16,934 nucleotides of DNA from an uncultured Lachnospiraceae bacterium (GTDB lineage: Bacteria > Bacillota > Clostridia > Lachnospirales > Lachnospiraceae), in assembly GCA_910585625.1 (NCBI GenBank), contig CAJUFQ010000047.1, positions 1-16,934 on the forward strand. The letters run 5' to 3'. This document shows positions 7,689 through 13,176 of the stretch, in pieces; the stretch's first letter is position 1, and every line of letters begins with the position of its first letter. Below the pieces are notes generated by a model. The model saw only the letters and a list, made by a program, of their open reading frames with translations, was not told where the DNA came from and did not search any database. The position numbers and the translations under genes are program-made.

Positions 7689-7716
7689 TTGTCATTAGAT
7701 AATCTTTCCATATTTT
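7689..7716 (+). promoter_or_regulatory. Candidate promoter of the two-component operon
   Basis: TTGTCA (7689-7694), a 16-bp spacer and TATTTT (7711-7716). The -10 is poor, as expected for an activator-dependent promoter. The start codon is about 33 bp downstream. Confidence 0.5.
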
Positions 7717-7749
7717 CGATATATAAGGTGAACGTCAAAGGAGGTGTGT

Positions 7750-8466
7750 GTGATAAAAATTGCAATTTGTGATGATGAAAAGAATATTAGGTCTTATATA
7801 CACTCACTTATCGGAAAACAGGATATGGCATGTGAGATTACAGAGTATGCATCTGCTGATGAATACTTATCATGTGGAATAGAACACGATTTGCTTTTTT
7901 TAGACATTGAGATGAATGATTCCACATCCGGCATAGATGGTATGAAAATGGCAAAGCGGATAAGGGGTATGAAACTAATCAGACAGCCGATTATCATTTT
8001 TGTTACCGGATATGAAAAATACGTCTATGATGCTTTTGATGTAGATGCGTTCCAATATCTGTTAAAGCCCATTGACGAACAGAAATTTGCAGAAGTTTTT
8101 TGGCGTGCGGCAAAGCAGATTTTTTTTGAAACTGAGCAGAAAAAGAAAACATTGTCTATTCAGTGTGGTAGTGAATGCAAAGTCATACCAATAGAAAATA
8201 TTTATTATCTGGAAAGTCGAAATCATAAGATAGTGCTGCACTTACAAGAACGTGAATTAGAATACTACGCTAAAATCGGAGATTTAGAAAAAGAACTGCG
8301 AGGACAGTTTTTTCGGATACACAGAGGATACCTTGTTAATTTTTCTTATGTCGAGGGTTATGACAGGGCAGAGGTAATGCTTATAAATGGGGAGAGGCTG
8401 CCTCTTTCCAAAAGATATGATGAGTTTGCTGTAGCGTATTTGCGGTTTATGCAATGGGAGGGATAA
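7750..8466 (+). CDS. LytTR-family response regulator (AgrA/VirR-like)
   Basis: A 238-residue DNA-binding regulator. The receiver domain spans residues 1-120, with acidic pair D8-D9 (ICDDEK), phosphoacceptor D52 in LLFLDIEM and the conserved Lys in LLKPID. The LytTR domain covers about 133-236 (IYYLESRNHKIVLHL, FFRIHRGYLVNFSYV, LPLSKRY). The GTG at 7750 is taken as start because AAAGGAGG ends five bases upstream and the protein then begins MIKIAICDDE as in relatives; the GTG at 7744 lies inside that site. The kinase gene starts three bases after the stop, so the two are coupled. The base composition is clearly AT-richer than the efflux operon, suggesting separate origin. Confidence 0.93.
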   Translation: MIKIAICDDEKNIRSYIHSLIGKQDMACEITEYASADEYLSCGIEHDLLFLDIEMNDSTSGIDGMKMAKRIRGMKLIRQPIIIFVTGYEKYVYDAFDVDAFQYLLKPIDEQKFAEVFWRAAKQIFFETEQKKKTLSIQCGSECKVIPIENIYYLESRNHKIVLHLQERELEYYAKIGDLEKELRGQFFRIHRGYLVNFSYVEGYDRAEVMLINGERLPLSKRYDEFAVAYLRFMQWEG

Positions 8467-8468
8467 AT

Positions 8469-9878
8469 TTGAGTGAAACAGGGTTTATGCTGTTGCAGAG
8501 CATAGAATCGGGAATGGAGATTATTTTATATGCAGTCTGTATGACCGCATTTTTCTATCCATTTATGACAGAGGAAACAGAATGGAGGACAGTAAAACTA
8601 AGAAAGAGTTTTATGGTATTCCTGGTTCATGTATCAATATACTTAATTGGCATGGCTGCTTCTGTTTATAGTTGGTTATGCATGGTGATCGTTATCATTC
8701 TGTTAGTGGCAGCTTCCCAATTTATAGGGGTAGATAAGAAATTTACATTCTTTTTATCAATACTGTTTTTTAGTGTTCAGAATATAAGTAGTTTAATCTT
8801 AGAAAGCATGTATTATGTCTTTCTGATGACATTCTCAGACGACATAATGGAAATAAATTCGATATATGACAGTATTATTATAGGTAATTTCATTGTTATG
8901 GCAATGCAGATTGTATCTCTCTTTACCATGTTATGTTTTGCAGGAAAAAAAATGCAGAATAAAAAAATGAAATTACATAGGAAGGAGTTATGCTATTTAT
9001 GTATAACACCAATTATTGATATTTTGTTTGGAAATATCATTTTGCAGATGTTCTTCATTGTAAAGGGGAATACGTTTTTCCTGCTCTATGAGCAGTATCC
9101 ATTATTGATCGGCTTAGTGCCTTTGACGGCTGCGTTGTTCTATATAGGAACGATGATTACGATAATGTCCTATCAGGCAATGATAAAACTGCAGGAGGAA
9201 AAGAATAAATATTTTGTAGAACAGCAGCAGTTCCAGGCAATACGGGAAAGGATGGAGGAAGTGGAACAATTCTATCATGGCATAAGCCGGATGAGACACG
9301 AAATGAAAAATCATCTGACGAACATAAAGGGGTTAGCGGGAAGCGGCAATTATGGGGAGATGGAACGGTATATTGCCCAAATGGACGAAAGCATGAATAT
9401 GTTTGAGTTCTCTGTCAAGACTGGAAATGCCGTTACAGATGTGATTGTCAATGATAAGCAGAAAGCGGCATATAAGCAGGGCATACAATTCAAATCTGAA
9501 TTTCGGTATCCGGTATCTGATGGATATAATTCGTATGATGTTGGTATTATCATAAATAATCTATTACAAAATGCGTTGGAAGCCTGTGAAAGAATGGAAA
9601 CTGGGAAGAAGTATATCCTGCTGTCCGGCAGGCAGAAGAAACGTTTTTTTATAATAGATGTAAGAAATTCATTTGTGGGGGAGGTGATGTTTGACAGGAA
9701 TACGAATCTTCCGCTATCTGCCAAGGAAAATACCACAGGGGAAGCGATTTCTCTGCATGGAATTGGACTGTCGAATGTCAAACGGGAAGCAGATAAATAT
9801 TTGGGGAACGTAGATATTAAGGTAAAGAAAAATGAATTTAGAGTAACGGTACTGTTGCAGGAAAGGAGAAAAGAATGA
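8469..9878 (+). CDS. AgrC-like sensor histidine kinase (GHKL ATPase)
   Basis: A 469-residue membrane kinase. The first 250 residues contain about six hydrophobic segments, as in AgrC-type peptide sensors. A short coiled linker (about 238-265) leads to the phosphoacceptor His277 in RMRHEMKNHL. The GHKL ATPase domain shows N-box NNLLQNALEACE, a D-box-like DVRNSF and G-box GIGLSNVKREADKY. The start TTG at 8469 has GGGAGG six bases before it, made from the end of the regulator gene. The ATG at 8454 is in frame but has no binding site. The gene overlaps the next one by four bases (ATGA). It should phosphorylate the preceding regulator. No agrB or agrD gene is present in the window, so the inducing ligand is unknown. 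Confidence 0.92.
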   Translation: MSETGFMLLQSIESGMEIILYAVCMTAFFYPFMTEETEWRTVKLRKSFMVFLVHVSIYLIGMAASVYSWLCMVIVIILLVAASQFIGVDKKFTFFLSILFFSVQNISSLILESMYYVFLMTFSDDIMEINSIYDSIIIGNFIVMAMQIVSLFTMLCFAGKKMQNKKMKLHRKELCYLCITPIIDILFGNIILQMFFIVKGNTFFLLYEQYPLLIGLVPLTAALFYIGTMITIMSYQAMIKLQEEKNKYFVEQQQFQAIRERMEEVEQFYHGISRMRHEMKNHLTNIKGLAGSGNYGEMERYIAQMDESMNMFEFSVKTGNAVTDVIVNDKQKAAYKQGIQFKSEFRYPVSDGYNSYDVGIIINNLLQNALEACERMETGKKYILLSGRQKKRFFIIDVRNSFVGEVMFDRNTNLPLSAKENTTGEAISLHGIGLSNVKREADKYLGNVDIKVKKNEFRVTVLLQERRKE

Positions 9879-10456
9879 GAATTATAGAAGTAAATGCTGC
9901 CGGTATGTATGGTATAGGTGCATACTCAAAAATTTTGAATGGTTTGCCGGAAAAAAGAAACTTTGATATAAAGGACATTGCAAGGCGGGGGGGAGTAAAT
10001 ATTCCTTATGACGGTAATCCTGACAAAGCATGGGAAAATGAAATCTCGGGTTCGGATCATAGTGCGGCAAGAAAAAATCCTGCAATGGGGATTGAAACTT
10101 CAAGCTACCGGACATGGCTTAGCAAGTGCAATAGTGCAAAGTTGCTTGACGTAGGTGCAGAGCCATCAAAACATTTTAGTAATACAAGGGTATTGCCGGA
10201 TGAGGAATCAGAGCAGGCAGATAGTCAGGAACCTGAATCAAAAACAGACATTATCGTTAAGCCGGATGGTTCAAGAGTGCTTGTAATGACAATGAGTATT
10301 GGTGGAATGGAAACTGCCATGAGTTTGGAAATTTCTAAGCCGACAAAAGCACCAAATGATAATTCGAAGCAGGATGCTGATAATAAGATGTCATCTGCTG
10401 AGGCTGAAATGGATATAGCATCGGATGAAATCTCAAATATTTCAACTGAGGCTTAG
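9875..10456 (+). CDS. Unrecognised 193-residue protein of the two-component operon
   Basis: I do not recognise this family. The ATG at 9875 overlaps the kinase stop in an ATGA and has AAAGGAG seven bases upstream, so it is almost surely translated with the two-component pair. There is no signal peptide or membrane segment. Residues 1-40 are mixed and Gly-containing (NAAGMYGIGAYSKI). The middle has a polar stretch with a YRTWLSKC motif. Residues about 122-155 form a beta-rich block (IIVKPDGSRVLVMTMSIGG, then METAMSLEISKP). The last 40 residues are low complexity, acidic and Ser/Asp/Glu-rich. Possible roles are an output or accessory factor of the kinase, or a surface or flagellum-related protein exported without a signal. 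None is supported directly. Confidence 0.8.
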   Translation: MRIIEVNAAGMYGIGAYSKILNGLPEKRNFDIKDIARRGGVNIPYDGNPDKAWENEISGSDHSAARKNPAMGIETSSYRTWLSKCNSAKLLDVGAEPSKHFSNTRVLPDEESEQADSQEPESKTDIIVKPDGSRVLVMTMSIGGMETAMSLEISKPTKAPNDNSKQDADNKMSSAEAEMDIASDEISNISTEA

Positions 10457-10462
10457 GAAAGG

Positions 10463-10504
10463 ATGACGATGGGTACGATTACACAGTCAGATTTATTTAA
10501 ATGA
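10463..10504 (+). CDS. 13-codon ORF after the 193-residue gene, peptide or truncated gene start
   Basis: Six bases after the preceding stop, GGAAAGG (10456-10462) stands ahead of two in-frame ATGs (10463 and 10469; the second has the better spacing). They open a frame reading MTMGTITQSDLFK before a TGA. A good binding site in an operon position suggests either a very short peptide or the surviving start of a gene destroyed downstream. Nothing coding follows up to 10560. Confidence 0.4.
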   Translation: MTMGTITQSDLFK

Positions 10505-10572
10505 TATCACATGCTTCTGTCTTAAAAAGTGAACAAGGGGGGGTGTCGCACTAATAAAAATTACAAGGTATA

Positions 10573-10584
10573 GGTTTGTTCAAA
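10573..10584. repeat. Left copy of a 12-bp inverted repeat pair
   Basis: GGTTTGTTCAAA here is the exact reverse complement of 12436-12447. The pair brackets the folded element and the decayed importer genes. It overlaps the outer stem of the folded element. Confidence 0.4.
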
Positions 10585-10703
10585 AGGATTCCATTGCAAA
10601 GCAATGCAAACAACATGCACAAAAATTATCTTGGGAAGCTAGCCTCCCAGAGTGATTTCCGTGCATGTTGCCTTTGCCGTATAAGCGGCAAGAACTTTTG
10701 AAC
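10578..10703. other. Highly folded non-coding element (cruciform or structured RNA)
   Basis: Nested perfect inverted repeats. The outer stem is GTTCAAAAG (10578-10586) with CTTTTGAAC (10695-10703). The central stem is CAACATGCAC (10611-10620) with GTGCATGTTG (10661-10670). A left side hairpin is ATTGC-AAA-GCAAT (10593-10605) and a right side hairpin is TTGCCG-TATAAG-CGGCAA (10674-10691). An apical hairpin is TTGGGA with TCCCAG (10631-10650). The result is a four-way-junction shape with a hairpin on each side. There is no open frame. It could be a structured RNA, a MITE-like element or a recombination site; no family is recognised and the strand is undetermined. Confidence 0.6.
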
Positions 10704-10794
10704 GAGTATATATATTAGTGTGGCAGTCCCCAAATTATAGCATAGTATTATGCCGTTTGTTTCCGCATATAACAAGCGATATCGTCTTATCCCC

Positions 10795-10841
10795 ATCTGT
10801 CTTTTTGGGAAATGTGATTCTTCTTTTTCGGAAAGACAGAT
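10795..10841. repeat. Hairpin downstream of the minus-strand permease
   Basis: ATCTGTCTTT (10795-10804) pairs perfectly with AAAGACAGAT (10832-10841) around a 27-base loop. It lies 52 bp past the stop of the minus-strand permease and lacks a T run. It may be a weak terminator or an mRNA 3-prime protector. I see no gene in the rest of 10704-10892. Confidence 0.4.
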
Positions 10842-10892
10842 TATAGTTTCGGGGAGGGGATTTTATATAGTAAATCTAGGCGGCTTGCATGT

Positions 10893-11699
10893 TCAGGACA
10901 TGCGTTTCAGATATCGTTTCTCCAGGCAGCTCAATAAGCTGTAAAGTCCCCAGGCGAGCAGGCAAAGGATAGCGATGGACATGATTACCCAGTCTAATTT
11001 GAAAACTTGGCTGCCGTAAATAATCAGGTAGCCCAGCCCTTGCCGGGAGGAGATGAATTCCCCAATAATCACGCCTACCAGGCAAAGCCCAATATTTACT
11101 TTCATGACCGCGAAGAGGGAAGGGATGTTGGCAGGAAGCACGACCTTAGAAAGGATATGGTATTTTTTCCCGCCTAAGGTCTGGATCAGTTTTATTTTTT
11201 CCGGGTCTACCGACTGGAAACTGGTATATAGACTTAAAATCGAACCAAAAATCGCCACGGATATGCCGGTGATGATAATGGTACTGTAATTCGCTCCCAG
11301 CCATACAATCAGCAGGGGCGCCAGCGCGGATTTCGGAAGGCTGTTCAGAATTACCAGGTAAGGTTCCAGCGTCTCGGATATCTTCTTGTTCAGCCATAGT
11401 ATCACTGTTGTCAGGAGGGCCAGGGCAGTTGCCAACACAAAACTTGCAATAGTCTCAAACAAGGTAATGCCTACATGGGCAAAGAGCGTGTGGTCAATCA
11501 GCATGTCATAGGCGCACGACACAACCCCCGAAGGGCTGCTGAAAAAGAAAGAATCAATCAGGCCCAGCCTGGCCGCGCCTTCCCACAGGCCAAGGAAAAG
11601 CACAAAAATGCACAGCCTGCTGACCGTGACAATTTGCCGGTGTTTCTTCTGTGTGTGCAGGAACTTCTGCTGTGCAAGGGAAATTTCACTCATCTTCAT
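10893..11699 (-). CDS. SsuC/TauC-type ABC transporter permease
   Basis: A 268-residue inner-membrane permease of the BPD_transp_1 type, from importers of sulfonates, taurine, nitrate or thiamin precursors. About six TM helices start at residue 26. The EAA-like cytoplasmic loop is visible (FQSVDPEKIKLIQTLGGKKY, then ILSKVVLPANIPSLF), followed by VGVIIGEFISSRQGLGYLI, typical of the SsuC group. The ATG at 11699 has AGGAG four bases away; the ATG two codons in (11693) is an alternative. It overlaps the ATPase remnant by 14 bp. The frame is intact, but the partner ATPase is broken and no substrate-binding protein is nearby, so it is probably non-functional or depends on a distant ATPase. Confidence 0.88.
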   Translation of the reverse strand: MKMSEISLAQQKFLHTQKKHRQIVTVSRLCIFVLFLGLWEGAARLGLIDSFFFSSPSGVVSCAYDMLIDHTLFAHVGITLFETIASFVLATALALLTTVILWLNKKISETLEPYLVILNSLPKSALAPLLIVWLGANYSTIIITGISVAIFGSILSLYTSFQSVDPEKIKLIQTLGGKKYHILSKVVLPANIPSLFAVMKVNIGLCLVGVIIGEFISSRQGLGYLIIYGSQVFKLDWVIMSIAILCLLAWGLYSLLSCLEKRYLKRMS

Positions 11700-12327
11700 T
11701 CAGCTCCTTCCATATCTCATTAAAATAATCTTTAAATTCATGCAGATTTCTCCGTTCCAATGGGCTGGCATTTTCCGGGAATGAAATGTCGACAATGCGA
11801 TTGACGGTTGCCGGGCGTTTGCTTAAGATAATAACTTGGCTGCCCAGACTCACTGCCTCAGACAAGTCGTGCGTGACCAGGACGGCGGTCTTCTGCTCTT
11901 TTTTTATAATCATGCCGATGTCATCCCCCACAGTAAGCCTTGTCTGATAGTCAAGGGCAGAAAATGGTTCGTCTAAAAGCAGGATTTCCGGCTCCAGCGC
12001 AAGCGTCCGTATCAATGCCGCGCGCTGCCGCATCCCTCCGGAAAGCTGGGAAGGACGGGCATCTTTGAATTTATAGAGGCCATATGTCTTTAACATATCA
12101 AGGGTTTTCTCTCTGGCGGCAGGCGTCAGCTTGTTTTGGATTTCCAGACCTAGAAGCACGTTTTTTTCAATCGTCCTCCATTCCAGGAGATGGTCGTGCT
12201 GGAGCATGTAGCCGATGGTTCCGCCTGCTTTTTGCAACAGTTTCTGCCCATAGAGCAAAATAGAACCGTGTTCCGGTTCTATCAGCCCTGCCAAAAGAGA
12301 AAGGAGGGTGGATTTGCCGATGGTAGG
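11686..12327 (-). pseudogene. SsuB/TauB-type ABC ATPase, N-terminally truncated
   Basis: The C-terminal 200 residues are a normal importer ATPase: Q-loop YMLQHDHLLEWRTIEKN, signature LSGGMRQR, Walker B ILLLDEPFSALD and H-loop VTHD. The N-terminus is lost. Where Walker A should be, the frame reads SPTIGKSTLLSLLAG: relative to GPxGxGKST one residue is missing and the first Gly is Ser. Upstream the frame loses similarity, contains no ATG, and meets an in-frame stop at 12403-12405. Translation from the internal TTG at 12294 would yield a protein without Walker A. The break lies about 110 bp from the inverted repeat at 12436. Family knowledge suggests a sulfonate-, nitrate- or pyrimidine-precursor-type importer; the substrate is unknown. 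Confidence 0.8.
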
Positions 12328-12435
12328 GCTGCGGAAATACTTTGCAAGTATACCTCTATGCGCAGAAAACAGCGCAATAGGGAGGAAACAGATAGGTCGG
12401 TTTTAACCAAATCCAGTGAAGCATTTTAGGGCATG

Positions 12436-12447
12436 TTTGAACAAACC
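12436..12447. repeat. Right copy of the 12-bp inverted repeat pair
   Basis: TTTGAACAAACC is the exact reverse complement of 10573-10584. It lies just past the point where the ATPase remnant loses its reading frame. I found no target duplication next to either copy. Confidence 0.4.
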
Positions 12448-12604
12448 AGATGACAAAATCCTATAGAAGCCTATTTTTGATTTTGTATAAAGATTTAGAT
12501 CAGGAATCGGAGCAGGAAGAAGAAACCTAACAACCCAGAAAGAATAAATTACCAGCGATTTCATAAAATTATATAAAACCTTGCTGACAGGAAAGAGGGT
12601 TGTT

Positions 12605-12799
12605 ATGGCGAGGAGGGGTAAGGAAATCAGGATTGTCGTACATACACCATCGAATTTCCCTATGGCATTTCAGGCAGAGAACGTAGAAGATTTCTGGATA
12701 GAGAAAATGTCTGCGAAGATAAAAGAGAATAGTTCTACAAAGCAGGAATTACAATGCCTGTTAGAAAATGCAGATACGGAAAATAAGATAAAAGGATAA
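12605..12799 (+). CDS. Small basic protein, unknown
   Basis: A 64-residue protein from the ATG at 12605, with GAAAGAGGG ending seven bases upstream. It begins with a basic patch (MARRGKEIR), followed by a predicted strand (IRIVVHTPS) and a helical C-terminal half rich in Lys, Glu and Asn. No signal peptide, membrane segment or Cys pattern is seen and I do not recognise the family. It is just upstream of, and on the same strand as, the rtcB promoter, but it ends before that promoter, so it is a separate unit. The stretch from 12448 to 12604 shows no recognisable feature other than an unsupported 26-codon frame. Confidence 0.55.
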   Translation: MARRGKEIRIVVHTPSNFPMAFQAENVEDFWIEKMSAKIKENSSTKQELQCLLENADTENKIKG

Positions 12800-12805
12800 T
12801 TATGG

Positions 12806-12834
12806 TTGACATATAGGATGTGAGTCCCTATAAT
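12806..12834 (+). promoter_or_regulatory. Consensus sigma-A promoter of the rtcB leader
   Basis: TTGACA (12806-12811), a 17-bp spacer and TATAAT (12829-12834): a perfect match to both consensus boxes at ideal spacing. Transcription would start near 12841, giving about 336 nt of leader before rtcB. Such a strong promoter suggests that control occurs later, in the leader. Confidence 0.9.
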
Positions 12835-12876
12835 GTATTCATACACACATCAACGCGCAAGGAAAGGAGGACAATT

Positions 12877-12957
12877 ATGATTGCAAGGAATTTAGAAAAT
12901 AATTATTTACCAGTAAATAACAGAGAGAGGATTGTCCTTCTGACAGCTTGTAGGTAA
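12877..12957 (+). CDS. 26-codon leader peptide upstream of rtcB
   Basis: An ATG at 12877 sits six bases after a perfect AAAGGAGG (12863-12870), about 36 nt from the predicted transcript start. It encodes a 26-residue peptide, Asn-rich at first (MIARNLENNYLPVNN) and then RERIVLLTACR before TAA. Such a strong site for so short a frame, directly ahead of overlapping hairpins, is the form of a regulatory leader peptide. Codons 15-21 contain the bases that form the proposed antiterminator, so ribosome position would decide the fold. I do not recognise it among the antibiotic-resistance or amino-acid leaders I know; there is no run of a single amino acid except scattered Asn. Confidence 0.7.
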   Translation: MIARNLENNYLPVNNRERIVLLTACR

Positions 12958-13033
12958 AATATATAGGGTAGATTCATTCTATTCCGTTCTTGTTTGGACA
13001 ATCCGACAGCTCTGGCTTCAGAGGTGTTTTTTT
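12921..13033 (+). promoter_or_regulatory. Putative transcription attenuator of rtcB
   Basis: The terminator form is ACAGCTCTG (13006-13014) with CAGAGGTGT (13019-13027), one G-G mismatch, then a seven-T run. In the competing form CAGAG (12921-12925) and GGATTGTCC (12929-12937), both inside the leader ORF, pair with CTCTG (13010-13014) and GGACAATCC (12996-13004). This occupies the 5-prime half of the terminator. A ribosome on codons 15-21 blocks the second form. The complementarities are seen directly; the switching is inferred from known ribosome-mediated attenuation. Confidence 0.6.
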
Positions 13034-13041
13034 GTACTATA

Positions 13042-13136
13042 GTACAAAAAATAATATGCGCAGCTCGCGGAGATGAGATTACTGCTTTGCAGTCCGCTCG
13101 TGCGCGTAGAATCTCGCAGGCGAGATTTTTTTGTAC
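13042..13136. repeat. 95-bp palindrome-rich element with 10-bp terminal inverted repeats
   Basis: GTACAAAAAA (13042-13051) and TTTTTTGTAC (13127-13136) are perfect inverted ends, with CTAT just outside on the right (13137-13140) and one base outside on the left (13037-13040). Inside are ACTGC-TTT-GCAGT (13081-13093) and the split stem GCGCA..GCGG / CCGC..TGCGC. The left end is also part of a perfect 24-bp palindrome (13028-13051). It could be a MITE-like insertion in the leader or a second regulatory hairpin set. Confidence 0.5.
13110..13132 (+). terminator. Second intrinsic terminator in the rtcB leader
   Basis: AATCTCG (13110-13116) pairs perfectly with CGAGATT (13121-13127) around CAGG, followed by a T run. 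GAGATT at 13075-13080 can instead pair with AATCTC at 13110-13115, which would disrupt it. It lies 45 bp before rtcB, so rtcB transcripts must read through it. Confidence 0.75.
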
Positions 13137-13176
13137 CTATTTTGCAAAGAGGCATAAAAGAGAGAAAGGATTATCT

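Noticed and set aside
10578..10703. Integron attC site
   Set aside because: The outer arms GTTCAAAAG/CTTTTGAAC have the wrong order for the RYYYAAC..GTTRRRY boxes and no integrase or cassette array is present.
10750..10944. 64-codon plus-strand frame
   Set aside because: No binding site, spans a hairpin and runs antisense into the permease end.
12450..12530. 26-codon frame beginning MTKSYRSLFLILYKDL
   Set aside because: No ribosome binding site; AACAAACC precedes the ATG. It may be chance or a trace of a lost gene.
12994..13176. N-terminal extension of rtcB (61 codons in frame upstream of the ATG at 13177)
   Set aside because: It lies across two terminators and palindromes, is not RtcB-like, and the ATG at 13177 has its own binding site and the family N-terminus.
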